A stretch of 29,442 nt of DNA. Origin: HGM04593 sp964485215 (GTDB taxonomy: Bacteria; Bacteroidota; Bacteroidia; Bacteroidales; Bacteroidaceae). The notes below the pieces were generated by a model. It had not been told where the DNA came from and made no database searches. It saw only the letters and a list, made by a program, of their open reading frames with translations. A program made the position numbers and the translations under genes. The DNA is taken from NCBI GenBank assembly GCA_964485215.1, contig CAZAIM010000011.1:1-29442 (forward strand), given 5' to 3'. This document shows positions 15,846 through 25,900 of the stretch, piece by piece; within the stretch, counting starts at the first letter, position 1, and each line of letters opens with the position of its first letter.

Positions 15846-16850
15846 ATGAGCGAATACAAAGCACAAGACTACAAATTCGGACAGCCACGCTGGTGTCCGG
15901 GCTGCGGCGACCATTCCTTCTTGGGTGCATTACACAAGGCTATGGGAGATTTGGGTGTGGCTCCGCACAACATTGCAGTAATTTCCGGTATCGGCTGTTC
16001 TTCGCGACTGCCCTACTATATGAACACATACGGTTTCCACACGATACACGGACGTTCGGCCGCCATTGCCACCGGTGCAAAGGTTGCCAATCCGGAACTC
16101 ACAGTGTGGCAGGTTTCGGGCGACGGTGATGGCCTTGCCATCGGAGGCAACCATTTCATCCATGCAGTACGCCGAAACATCGACATCAACATGATACTTC
16201 TCAATAACCGCATATACGGCCTGACCAAAGGCCAGTACTCACCCACTTCGGTGCGCGGTTTTGTGAGCAAGTCGTCACCCTACGGCACTGTAGAGGATCC
16301 ATTCCGCCCGGCAGAGCTCTGCTTCGGCGCGCGCGGCAATTTCTTTGCCCGTTGCGTAGCTACGGATATGGCCGCAGCGGTGGAATGCCTGAAAGCCGCG
16401 GCAAAGCACAAGGGAGCTTCGGTTACAGAAGTTCTGCAGAATTGCGTAATCTTCAACAACGGTACCCACGAGAGTGTGTATACCAAGGAGGGACGTGCCA
16501 AGAACGCAATTTACCTTGAGCACGGCAAGCCTATGCTTTTCGGCGAAAACCGCGAATTGGGACTTATGCAGGAAGGATTCGGACTGAAGGTAGTGAAGAT
16601 TGGCGAGAACGGCATCACAGAAAACGACATCCTTGTACACGATGCCCACTGCAAGGACACCACTCTTCACCTTAAGCTCGCACTCATGGAAGGCCCCGAC
16701 TTCCCCATTGCGCTTGGCGTTATACGCGATGTCGAGGCCATAACCTACAACGACGCAGTACATGCACAGGTCGAGGAGGTGAAGGCAGCAAAGAGCTACC
16801 ACACATTCAGCGAACTGCTCGAAACCAACGAGACCTGGGAAGTGAAATAG
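15846..16850 (+). CDS. korB: 2-oxoacid:ferredoxin oxidoreductase, beta subunit
   Basis: A 334-residue TPP-binding beta subunit. Visible are the W-C-P-G-C-G-D motif near the N-terminus, S-G-I-G-C-S-S-R, H-G-R-S-A-A-I-A-T-G, and the TPP/Mg motif G-D-G-D-G-L-A-I-G-G-N-H continuing to the N-N-R-I-Y-G-L-T-K-G-Q segment. The cysteines of C-P-G-C and G-C-S-S are those expected to hold the [4Fe-4S] cluster. It pairs with the fused gamma-alpha subunit encoded 3 nt upstream. The operon closes with a strong terminator about 50 nt downstream, so the enzyme is made from a dedicated two-gene message. Confidence 0.94.
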   Translation: MSEYKAQDYKFGQPRWCPGCGDHSFLGALHKAMGDLGVAPHNIAVISGIGCSSRLPYYMNTYGFHTIHGRSAAIATGAKVANPELTVWQVSGDGDGLAIGGNHFIHAVRRNIDINMILLNNRIYGLTKGQYSPTSVRGFVSKSSPYGTVEDPFRPAELCFGARGNFFARCVATDMAAAVECLKAAAKHKGASVTEVLQNCVIFNNGTHESVYTKEGRAKNAIYLEHGKPMLFGENRELGLMQEGFGLKVVKIGENGITENDILVHDAHCKDTTLHLKLALMEGPDFPIALGVIRDVEAITYNDAVHAQVEEVKAAKSYHTFSELLETNETWEVK

Positions 16851-16901
16851 CAAGGAGACAGAACCGGCGAAACACGGATTTGTTAATTTTAACATATAGT
16901 C

Positions 16902-16938
16902 AAGACAGTGAAGAGGCTTTGGGGCTCTTCACTGTCTT
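16902..16938 (+). terminator. Terminator of korAB
   Basis: A perfect 14-bp stem (16902-16915 with 16925-16938) with a short loop, ending in TTTA. It begins about 50 nt after the korB stop. Confidence 0.85.
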
Positions 16939-16964
16939 TATATTGCTATTAAAAACAATGCAGC

Positions 16965-16998
16965 AAATGCCATTATTCCCTCAAATGGGCATTTTTAT
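16965..16998. other. Second hairpin between korB and susC
   Basis: AAATGCC (16965-16971) pairs with GGCATTT (16988-16994), extendable by a few pairs with one bulge, then a T-run. It could be a back-up terminator. The 334-nt gap 16851-17184 otherwise holds only the korAB terminator, the susC promoter candidate and a leader hairpin. Confidence 0.4.
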
Positions 16999-17029
16999 CA
17001 ATCTAAGACCATAAATTTTCATCAAAATG

Positions 17030-17060
17030 TTTCACCCAATAAATTATTTATGTATTTTTG
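17030..17060 (+). promoter_or_regulatory. Promoter candidate of susCD
   Basis: TATTTTTG at 17053-17060 matches TAnnTTTG perfectly, and TTTC at 17030-17033 sits 19 nt upstream, where the -33 TTTG is expected. Transcription would start near 17067, giving a leader of about 118 nt. Confidence 0.55.
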
Positions 17061-17132
17061 GACACTGGTGGAAAATTATGTAATTATATATAATTTTAAC
17101 CCGAACGAAAGAAAAACAATTTTAACTTCAAA

Positions 17133-17168
17133 GAGAACTATAGGCCTGCCTTTGCGTAGCCTGTTCTC
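17133..17168 (+). other. Hairpin in the susC leader
   Basis: GAGAAC (17133-17138) pairs with GTTCTC (17163-17168), and AGGC (17142-17145) with GCCT (17159-17162), just 16 nt before the susC ATG. A stem this close to the start could affect translation. No function is shown by sequence alone. Confidence 0.4.
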
Positions 17169-17184
17169 GAAAAAATAACATAAT

Positions 17185-20100
17185 ATGAAATTCAAATCGG
17201 TTGGAAGGTCGCTATTAGCGACTGCATTTCTGGGAATGACACTTTCCCTTACCCCCACAACTATGTGGGCAGAAACAACTGCCGTACAGCAACAGCAGAA
17301 CGGCACAGTCAAGGGTACTGTTACAGACAAGAATGGAGAGGGAATGATTGGTGCCGTAGTTTTCGTTGTCGGCACAACTAACTCCACATATGTCGGTGAC
17401 TTTGACGGAGCATATGAGCTGAACAACGTAAAGAAAGGCTCAACCATACGTGTTACCCTCATGGGTTACAGCTGCGACGACCAGGTATGGAACGGAGGAG
17501 CATTGAACTTTGTAATGCAGGAGGAGACAACAGCACTCGATGAGGTTGTTGTAACTGCAATGGGTATTATGAGAAAAGAAAAATCGCTTACCTATGCAAC
17601 ACAGATGGTAAAGGCCGATGACCTCTTCAAGGCACCCGACGCAAACCTCATCAACTCACTCGAAGGAAAGGTTTCTGGTATCACCATTACACCAAGTGCC
17701 GGTGGTGCAGGTGGCGCATCCAAGATTACCCTGCGCGGAAACAAGTCCATTATGGGTGACAACGCACCGCTTATCGTTATTGACGGTGTGCCTATGACAA
17801 ACAGCATACGTGGTCAGATTGGCGATGCTGCAAGCCTTACATCGGGCAGCAACACCGAGGGTAGCGACCCGCTTTCAATGATTAACCCCGACGACATCGA
17901 GTCAATGAACGTGCTCAAGGGTGCAAACGCAGCGGCCCTTTACGGTTCACGTGCAGCCAACGGTGTCGTGATGATTACCACCAAGAAAGGTAAGGAGGGC
18001 AAGATGGAGGTGACATTCAACTCAAGCACCACGTTCGACACTCCGCTTCTTACACCGGAAATGCAGAACACATACGGCGGTTACCGCTCTGCAAACAACA
18101 CCTTGCTCAACAACAGTTGGGGCGACCGTCTGTCTGGCGAGGGCAAGCACGTTTTCCAGTATGCAGCCGACAAGCAGTATTTCCAGACAACAAACCCGGA
18201 CGGCACACCGCACATGCTCAATGCCTATCTGCGCAACTACGCAAAGGACGACATTGAAGAGTTCTATGACCTGGGTGTGAACACAACAAACTCATTGTCA
18301 GTCTCTGGAGGTACAGAGAAGATACAGACATACGCCTCTTACTCAAACACCCACTCAATCGGTATGATTGATGCCAACCGTTACAACCGTAACACATTCG
18401 CATTCCGCCAGACATACAAACTTTGGGACCGCATCACCTTGGGTGTAAACGTAAACTACAACCAGGCCAAGACTAAGAACCGCGTGGGCGGTGGTACATT
18501 GGGCAACCCAATCTATCACCTCTACACTGCGCCACGCGATATCGATATGGATTACTACAAGGACAACTATTCGGCTCAGGGTCAGTGGTGGTCATCGGGT
18601 AATGCCGAGGGCAACGGTACACAGACATGGTATGAGGATATGGGCGACGGCTGGCTGTTTGAGCACCGCGACCACGTACTCCTTGAAGGACCGATGCAGC
18701 AGTATGCATTCCAGTCACCGGCCATAAACAACCCATACTGGCTCAAGAACATGAACTTCGGTACAAGCAACGAAGAACGTTTCTCGGCATCATTCAATGC
18801 CACTGTAAAGATTATCGAAGGTCTTAATTTCCAGGCTCGCGTATCTATCGACCACACCAAATACCAGAGCGAAGGCGGACGCTACGCCACAACATGGTAC
18901 GACACCGAAATGTATCGCTACGGTACATACTACCTCGACAACAGCCGCACTAATGAAATCTACACCGACTACATGCTCTCTTATAATAAGGAGTTCGGCA
19001 AGGATTGGTCATTGTCTGCTACTGCAGGTTATGTAGGCCACACTATCAAGGGCACATCTACAAACACTTACATTGGAGCAGCAACAGACGACATGAACAG
19101 AGGCGGTTTCGCCATTGGCATTCCTACAAGCGTGAACATGTTCGAGCCAAGCTACGGCGGTGCCGGTGTTACAGGCAAGAGCAATAGTTCAAACTGGGAC
19201 CAGGCAGCTCTTGCTACAGTACAGGTAGGCTGGAAGGACTTCCTGTTTGTTGACGCATCATACCGTCAGGACTGGTACCGTCCTTTCCGTCAGTTCTCAT
19301 ACCTTGGAACAGACGAAAGCTATGGCTACTTCGGCATAGGTGCAAATGCAATCCTCAGCGATGTCATCAAGTTGCCAAAATGGTTCACATATGCAAAATA
19401 CCGTTTGAGCTACTCCGAGGTTGGTAACTCCATCCCCAACACACTTTATAACACCATCCGCTTAAACAATGTAGACGGTACAACAAGCATTAATTCAAGA
19501 AACTTCTTTGTTCCGGAACCAGAGAAGACAAAGTCCTTCGAGACCGGTCTCGAGATGCAGTTCTTCAAGGATTGCCTAAACTTTGACATCACCTATTACA
19601 ATTCAGCAATGCACAAGTCATACCTTGAAGTTGCCGGTACCAACGGCAAGTCACAGCCTGTGAACAGCGGTATCATCCGCAACCAGGGTATTGAGGTTAC
19701 ACTCGGCTACGACTGGAAAATCAACCGCGACTGGCGTTGGAAGACATCGGCCAACTTCTCATACAACCACAACGAGATTGAGGCTACCAAGCAGGACAAG
19801 TGGGGTAACCACAGAGACATGGCCACATCATTTGCCGAGGGCAAGATACAGCTTCTCTACCGCAAGGGCGGTGCCTACGGTGACCTCTACATCACCGACC
19901 TCACACGCTACAAGAGCGATGTCTACAAATACACGACAAAGGAGACCGTTATCATAGACCGCATTCCTACCGAAGTTGAGGTAACAAAGTACAGTTCAAC
20001 CCCTGTAACCGACGATAACGGCAATGTGATAAGTGAACTTGTAAACAAGGCAGGCGACATTGTAATAACCAATGGCAAGCCATCACTTGGCGGTTATATC

Positions 20101-20700
20101 GAAGTTACCGATGGCGGAATGCTCAAGGCACGCCAGAAGAGCAAGAAGTTCCAGAAGTTCGCTGGCAATGTAAACAGCAAGTACCAGCTATCTTGGTCAA
20201 ACACATTCACATACAAGGATTTCACCCTTTATTTCCTCATCAACGGACGTATCGGCGGTAAGGTAATCTCGCTGACCGAAGGCTACCTCGATGAGATTGG
20301 TGCATCGGAGCGCACTGGAGCAGCACGCCTCAACGCCGAGAAGAACGGTATCTACACCGAGGATGGCCGTCTTGGCATGTACGTGAACGATGGACGCAAC
20401 CTTGTTGCTGTTGAAGACTACTACACATTCATAGGTTCAAGCTATGTAGGTGACTACATCTACGATGCTACAAACTTCCGCTTGCGCGAACTTTCACTCG
20501 GATACACATTCCGTAACCTGTTCGGCGAGTACAAGAACCTCAACGTTTCACTTGTTTGCCGTAACCTCTTCTTCCTGTACAAGGATTCTCCGGTTGACCC
20601 CGATGTATCATTGTCTACAGCAAACGGTCTTGGCGGTATAGACATTTTCAACTATCCGTCGGCACGCTCGTTCGGTATCAATCTGAAGTTGAATTTCTAA
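17185..20700 (+). CDS. SusC/RagA-family TonB-linked outer-membrane glycan transporter
   Basis: An 1171-residue SusC-type protein. It has a signal peptide (about 29 residues, ending M-W-A), a carboxypeptidase-regulatory-like domain (about 40-112; G-T-V-T-D-K-N-G-E-G-M-I-G-A), a TonB-box-like segment L118-D-E-V-V-V-T-A125, a plug domain with the SusC signatures L-R-G-N-K-S-I and G-S-R-A-A-N-G-V-V-M-I-T-T-K-K-G, and a large barrel ending in a final N-L-K-L-N-F. It forms the outer-membrane channel that takes up glycans captured by SusD, powered by TonB. susD follows after 46 nt. The neighbouring GH85 gene suggests N-glycan-derived oligosaccharide as substrate; that part is inference. Confidence 0.95.
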   Translation: MKFKSVGRSLLATAFLGMTLSLTPTTMWAETTAVQQQQNGTVKGTVTDKNGEGMIGAVVFVVGTTNSTYVGDFDGAYELNNVKKGSTIRVTLMGYSCDDQVWNGGALNFVMQEETTALDEVVVTAMGIMRKEKSLTYATQMVKADDLFKAPDANLINSLEGKVSGITITPSAGGAGGASKITLRGNKSIMGDNAPLIVIDGVPMTNSIRGQIGDAASLTSGSNTEGSDPLSMINPDDIESMNVLKGANAAALYGSRAANGVVMITTKKGKEGKMEVTFNSSTTFDTPLLTPEMQNTYGGYRSANNTLLNNSWGDRLSGEGKHVFQYAADKQYFQTTNPDGTPHMLNAYLRNYAKDDIEEFYDLGVNTTNSLSVSGGTEKIQTYASYSNTHSIGMIDANRYNRNTFAFRQTYKLWDRITLGVNVNYNQAKTKNRVGGGTLGNPIYHLYTAPRDIDMDYYKDNYSAQGQWWSSGNAEGNGTQTWYEDMGDGWLFEHRDHVLLEGPMQQYAFQSPAINNPYWLKNMNFGTSNEERFSASFNATVKIIEGLNFQARVSIDHTKYQSEGGRYATTWYDTEMYRYGTYYLDNSRTNEIYTDYMLSYNKEFGKDWSLSATAGYVGHTIKGTSTNTYIGAATDDMNRGGFAIGIPTSVNMFEPSYGGAGVTGKSNSSNWDQAALATVQVGWKDFLFVDASYRQDWYRPFRQFSYLGTDESYGYFGIGANAILSDVIKLPKWFTYAKYRLSYSEVGNSIPNTLYNTIRLNNVDGTTSINSRNFFVPEPEKTKSFETGLEMQFFKDCLNFDITYYNSAMHKSYLEVAGTNGKSQPVNSGIIRNQGIEVTLGYDWKINRDWRWKTSANFSYNHNEIEATKQDKWGNHRDMATSFAEGKIQLLYRKGGAYGDLYITDLTRYKSDVYKYTTKETVIIDRIPTEVEVTKYSSTPVTDDNGNVISELVNKAGDIVITNGKPSLGGYIEVTDGGMLKARQKSKKFQKFAGNVNSKYQLSWSNTFTYKDFTLYFLINGRIGGKVISLTEGYLDEIGASERTGAARLNAEKNGIYTEDGRLGMYVNDGRNLVAVEDYYTFIGSSYVGDYIYDATNFRLRELSLGYTFRNLFGEYKNLNVSLVCRNLFFLYKDSPVDPDVSLSTANGLGGIDIFNYPSARSFGINLKLNF

Positions 20701-20746
20701 TCAAATGCTAAGAAAACCTATTAACTAACAAAACAAATTCAGAATT

Positions 20747-22546
20747 ATGAATAAAAAACATATTTTATTGGCAGGTTCATTACTGTTTGCATCATTCGCA
20801 ATGCAATCTTGCCTCGATTACGATGACCCGGGTGATGAAGCAAACCTCAACACCGTCGGCACAGAGACAGTTATCCACGTGGGCAATGTCGACAGCATTC
20901 CTTACTGGAACGAACCCACGCAGGAAGGTGTTCAGGCAGCCATCGACACCCTTCAAGGAAAGTACAGATACTTCGGCCAGTGCCTTAGCGGTATATATAT
21001 GATGCGTGGCGGTAAAGAGGGACAGATGCCTGGCGACCACGCTTACCAGCGTCAATATTGCCTTGGCCCCGACCTCTACGCACAGTACTTCACTGTTCCT
21101 CACAAGGACTTCATGTATGGTACACTGACATCGACATACAATGTTTCGGCAGAGTTCAACGGCGGCCCTCTCGGTGCATACACCATGGCAAAGAATGCAT
21201 TTATGCCTATGCTTAACCACCCGCTAATCGACTCAATCCCCGAAATAAAGGCTATAAACCTGCTTTATTATTGCCTTATAGCACAGGAGCAGGCCGACCT
21301 TTCAGGACCTTACACATACCTTGAGGATAAACTGAACTCGCAGGAGCCCGAGGAATACAACGATGTAAAGACCATATACTATGGAATTGTAGAGAACATT
21401 GACACAATCGTAGCCTGCCTTAACCACTTCGAGACACGCCCCGATTGGTACAAGGAGCAGATACAGAACATTATTGTCGAAAGTTTCCCGACAGGCTACA
21501 ACCTGCTTGCAGGAGATATGAGCCTCAATTCCTACATCAAGTTCGCCAACTCCTTGAAGCTCCGCATGGCTATGCACATTGTAAAGGTAGAGCCTGAGAC
21601 TGCAAAGAAATGGGCCGAAGAGGCTGTTGCCGGTGGCGTGATAGAAAACACATACGACCAGCACGGTGTATTCCCAATGATAAACAGTTTCTCGCACCCA
21701 CTTCTTAACATTGCAAACGGCTGGGGCGACTTGCGTATGTGCGCATCGTTCGAGAGCCTTCTGATAAGTCTCGACCACCCTTATGCAAAATACCTCTTCC
21801 TGCCTAACGGCAACGACATACCGAATGAAAAGACTGGCGAAGTATTGCCGGCAGGAACACGCATCTGCGGTATACGCGCAGGAACACTTGTAGGCGACGG
21901 ACAGACATACGCGCTCAACAAGCGTCAGGCATACTCTTCATTCAGCAGCGAGGCTATTGCCAGCAAGCGTTGCCCGTTGTATTTCATCAAATGGGCCGAG
22001 GTTGACTTCCTTCGTGCCGAGGGTGCTCTTCGTGGCTGGGATATGGGCGGAACCGCACAATTCTTCTACGAGCGTGGTATTCAGAACGCATACATCGAGG
22101 ATCCGCAATCAGGTTCACAGTATTCAGAAATGGTAAACACCTATATGCAGCTTGAGAAAGCTGTCGAATACGTCAGCGTTGACCCAATGGGAGACGGCGA
22201 GCCTTGGCCAAGCGTTACAAAGATTGGCGTTAAGTGGAACGAAGGCGAAGACAACGAGACAAAGCTCGAGAAGATTATCACTCAGAAGTACATTGCACTC
22301 TTCCCGCTATCAACAGAGGCGTGGACAGAATTGCGTCGCACAGGCTATCCCAAGCTATTCCCGGTATTGAACGCCGATGACGGTGACGGTTCAATAGAGC
22401 AGGGCGGCATGATTCGTCGCATTCCTTGGGTTCCCGAAGACCCGGTTGCAGCAAGTATGGTTGAAGCAAGCGGCATTCCGGCACTCGGCGGCCCCGACGA
22501 GCAGGCAACACGCCTATGGTGGGATGTTGATACACCGAACTTCTAA
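20747..22546 (+). CDS. SusD/RagB-family glycan-binding surface lipoprotein
   Basis: A 599-residue SusD-like lipoprotein. The signal peptide ends in M-Q-S-C22, a lipobox. The mature N-terminus C-L-D-Y-D-D is rich in Asp, like the Bacteroidetes lipoprotein export signal that sends lipoproteins to the cell surface. The interior is the helical TPR-like SusD fold, including Y-N-L-L-A-G-D-M near the middle and the C-terminal F-I-K-W-A-E-V-D-F-L-R-A-E-G-A segment. SusD caps the SusC channel and captures glycan at the surface. It is about 50-60 residues longer than many SusD proteins. It is directly downstream of susC, with which it must be cotranscribed, and is followed by a strong terminator. Confidence 0.94.
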   Translation: MNKKHILLAGSLLFASFAMQSCLDYDDPGDEANLNTVGTETVIHVGNVDSIPYWNEPTQEGVQAAIDTLQGKYRYFGQCLSGIYMMRGGKEGQMPGDHAYQRQYCLGPDLYAQYFTVPHKDFMYGTLTSTYNVSAEFNGGPLGAYTMAKNAFMPMLNHPLIDSIPEIKAINLLYYCLIAQEQADLSGPYTYLEDKLNSQEPEEYNDVKTIYYGIVENIDTIVACLNHFETRPDWYKEQIQNIIVESFPTGYNLLAGDMSLNSYIKFANSLKLRMAMHIVKVEPETAKKWAEEAVAGGVIENTYDQHGVFPMINSFSHPLLNIANGWGDLRMCASFESLLISLDHPYAKYLFLPNGNDIPNEKTGEVLPAGTRICGIRAGTLVGDGQTYALNKRQAYSSFSSEAIASKRCPLYFIKWAEVDFLRAEGALRGWDMGGTAQFFYERGIQNAYIEDPQSGSQYSEMVNTYMQLEKAVEYVSVDPMGDGEPWPSVTKIGVKWNEGEDNETKLEKIITQKYIALFPLSTEAWTELRRTGYPKLFPVLNADDGDGSIEQGGMIRRIPWVPEDPVAASMVEASGIPALGGPDEQATRLWWDVDTPNF

Positions 22547-22557
22547 GCCCGAAACAT

Positions 22558-22596
22558 AAACAAGAATCTCTGTCCAAAAGGCAGAGATTCTTGTTT
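22558..22596 (+). terminator. Terminator after susD
   Basis: A perfect 15-bp stem (22558-22572 with 22582-22596), a 9-nt loop and a T-run, 12 nt after the susD stop. It separates susCD transcription from the GH85 gene. Confidence 0.85.
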
Positions 22597-22966
22597 TTCC
22601 AACCGGCATGCAATCTGCTGCTGACACATGATGCATTGCATAAGGGACAGTTGTTAAAATAATAGAAATTTATTCAACAATAGTAACTTTTTCCAATAAA
22701 ACGATTATTTTTGCTATGATATATATTGCATGGATTTTCAGCAAAATAACATATTGAAAGGCCATAAACACATTTATGTAAAATTTAACAGCAAACAAGA
22801 AGCACAGCTTTCATTTTATCGGTAAAACAGAAGGATATAGACAATTTAGAAACTGTTTTAAATTTATATGGTTGCTTCGCAAAGCAACGGTTTCCAATAC
22901 AAGAAAACTTTATTAGAGATTTAAACAACATCTTAATTTATACTAACCAATTAAAAAAACGAATCA
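22597..22966 (+). promoter_or_regulatory. Long AT-rich upstream region of the GH85 gene
   Basis: This gene-free stretch contains a perfect TAnnTTTG match (TATTTTTG, 22706-22713), which would give a leader of about 245 nt. A later near-match lies at 22867-22874 (one mismatch). A hairpin has 7-bp arms GTTGCTT (22871-22877) and AAGCAAC (22882-22888). No small ORF stands out. The long leader suggests either post-transcriptional control or an unannotated small RNA; the sequence alone does not decide. Confidence 0.4.
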
Positions 22967-25900
22967 ATGAAGAAGATTTACTTAATGCTCATCTCTTTCC
23001 TGTGCCTGGCATTCGGCGCACAGGCTGCAAAAGTGACCGATTTGTCACAGTTGAGCGATGACAAACTTTACACGATCCGTTCGGAACGTGCGTTCCTGTT
23101 ATATCACTCAAGCACACTTGCTTCAAGCAATGGCAAGACTGTAACAGGAGTTACACGCAACCCTCAGGACCCGAACCAGCAGTTCAAAATCATAAAGAGC
23201 GGTTCAACCTACCTTCTCTACAGCGTTGGTGCAAGCAAGTACATTATGTGCACGACTGCAAACAATGTAACATTCAACGCAACCCACGGTTCTAACCTCA
23301 CAATTTCAAGTACAGGCAATGCGACCTATCCTTGGAAACTTAAACTTGGAAATTTCTACCTGAACTCACAGGAAGCAAACCAGACCGATGCAGGTCTTGT
23401 AGTTAATGATTGGTCACAAACCGATGCCGGCAACAGCTATATGATTGAGGAGGTAACAGATGGTGAAGAAGGCGGTGGCAGTACCGGTACTACAGAAGAG
23501 GTCTACGACTTCTCGGGTTGGGGCGTAGAGTCAATGCTCGAGCTTTTCTACAATGTACTCCAGCAGGGCCGCAACTATCCCACAATGGCAGAGTTCGAGG
23601 CAGCAGGCATCCAGGCATCAGACCTTGCATTTGTACGTTCACACGTACGCAAGGCCAACATCATGAGCCGTGCCGACCGTCTGAGAACTGAGACATACGA
23701 GGGCCGCAACCTTTTCCTTAACATCCCAATGGATTACGGTAAGGATGGTGCAGTAGGCCACCCCGAGGCAAAGTTCAATGCCGACGTATTCTCAATGTGG
23801 CAATACACCAACCTGTTCGGTTCATGGAACCACGGATTCTTCCAGGCTCCGGGTGCATGGGTAGATGCAGCTCACCGCAACGGTACCAACATCATGAGCG
23901 GTATCGCATTCTTCGAGAGCTGGACAGGCGACGGTGACAAGGTGTTCAGTGCCATGATTACAAAGAAAGAGAGCGACGGTTCTTTCAGATACGTGAAGCC
24001 ACTCATCAACATCCTCATGTTCTTTGGTGCCGACGGTATCAACTACAACTGGGAGGACAACAGTTGGAGCAATACAGATATAGTAGCGTTCCACAAGGCT
24101 CTTTGGGCTTATGCAAGAGAGGTCGGTTTCGACAGCTACCGCAGTGCAATCTACACAAGCACATCGGAGCTCACCAGCGGTTCTTCTGCCATCGATGCAC
24201 TTTATGGCACAACAGCGAACGGCAGAACACACGACCTGATGCTCAACTACCAAGCTAACGACATTGCATATAACCTTGGCTCTACATACGAGGCTGTAGC
24301 TGCTGCCAATGGCGGCACAGCAGACGACATGTATGCAGGTGTGTGGATGGCAAGCATGGATCGTCGCTGGACAAACCTCGAGGGCAACAAGACAGGTATC
24401 TGCCTTTGGGGCGAGCATGACCAGAGCCGTTTCTACAGCTTCAACGCAGGTGACGGTGTATACGACATCCAGGGCAACTATCAGAGATTGCTCGAGCGTG
24501 CAATGTCTGGCGGTAACCGCAACCCGGCAAACCTGCCTGCACTAAGCAATACCGGCAACAACTGGATTACAGCTGACGGCAAATTGCCATTGCAGACCTT
24601 TGCCGGTATGGCACACTGGATTCCGGAGCGTTCAGCTATTCAGGGTAACTTGCCATTCGGTACACACTTCACACTCGGTAACGGCGACCGTTACTACTTC
24701 AAGGGCAAGATGGCTCACAAGAGCGAGTGGTACAACATGGGTTCACAGGACATCGTTCCCACATACCGTTGGTTGCGCTACAAGACAGGCACTACAACAG
24801 TGAGCACAGATATTGAAGTTAACTACACACACCTCGATGCCTACACTGGCGGTTCTTGTATTGAGCTTACAGGTGCAGCGACATCAACAGGTACCGACAT
24901 CATTCTCTACAAGACATCACTCAAGGCCGGTAAAGGTGCATATGCAAAGGTTGCAGTAAAGACATTGAAGGATGTACAGGCTACAAACCTATACCTTATT
25001 ATTAAGACAAGCGGCAGCAATACTTGGCAGGAGTATGCAGTAGGCAATGTTTCAGGCAACACTTGGGAAGAGAAGAAGTTTGACCTCACCGGCATTGCCG
25101 AGGGTAACGTTATCGAGCGCATCGGCCTCCGCGTAAAGGGCAACAACGACGACTACCAGCTTTACGTAGGTAAGCTTGAAATCAACGACGACACTTGGGT
25201 TACACCGGCAGCAGTCGAGAACCTTGTTGCTGAGGTAAAGAACGAGACTAAGAGTTCTATGGACCTGAAGCTCCATTGGAGTGTTGATGCAGAGGCAAAT
25301 ACCCGTGCCGACTGGGGATTGGTTTACAACGACGAGGCTAACATCAGCCATTTCGAGGTTATGTACAAGAACGGCGAAGAGGGCAAGGTAACACAGGTTG
25401 GTACAACCTCACAGTGGGCGACATTTGTGGGCAACATCGAGTTCGAGAGCGTGAACGATGCTCCATTCATCGGTGTACGCGCGGTTTCTACCGACCTAAA
25501 GACCTACACTCCAATTGTTTGGGTAGAGGTTCCACGCGGCAACCAGGCCGACCTGCCCGAGAAGGTTGAGGAAGACACATACGGTACAAGCCAGATTGAC
25601 CCGGCTTCAAACGGTATTGAGAATGCACGCGCACAGCGTTACGTTGACCTTGTTACAACAACCGGCGCAACTAAGAACCTGAACTACACCGCAAGCAGCC
25701 CTGTTGCCGATGGTACACAGTATGCCGATGCACGCGACCATGTCCTCGAGATTGAGCAGGGACAGAGCGTAACCATGACCATCAGAGGTGCAAACTATGA
25801 TGACGGTCTCAAATGGTGCTATGGCGGTGGCTGGCTCGACCTAAACGGCAGCGGCGACTTCGACCGCCCGCTTCCTGTAGAGAGAACAGCCTCTGAAATT

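Noticed and set aside
23822..24418. 198-codon minus-strand ORF inside the GH85 catalytic domain
   Set aside because: Antisense to the best-conserved part of GH85; Cys/Val-rich product without a domain.
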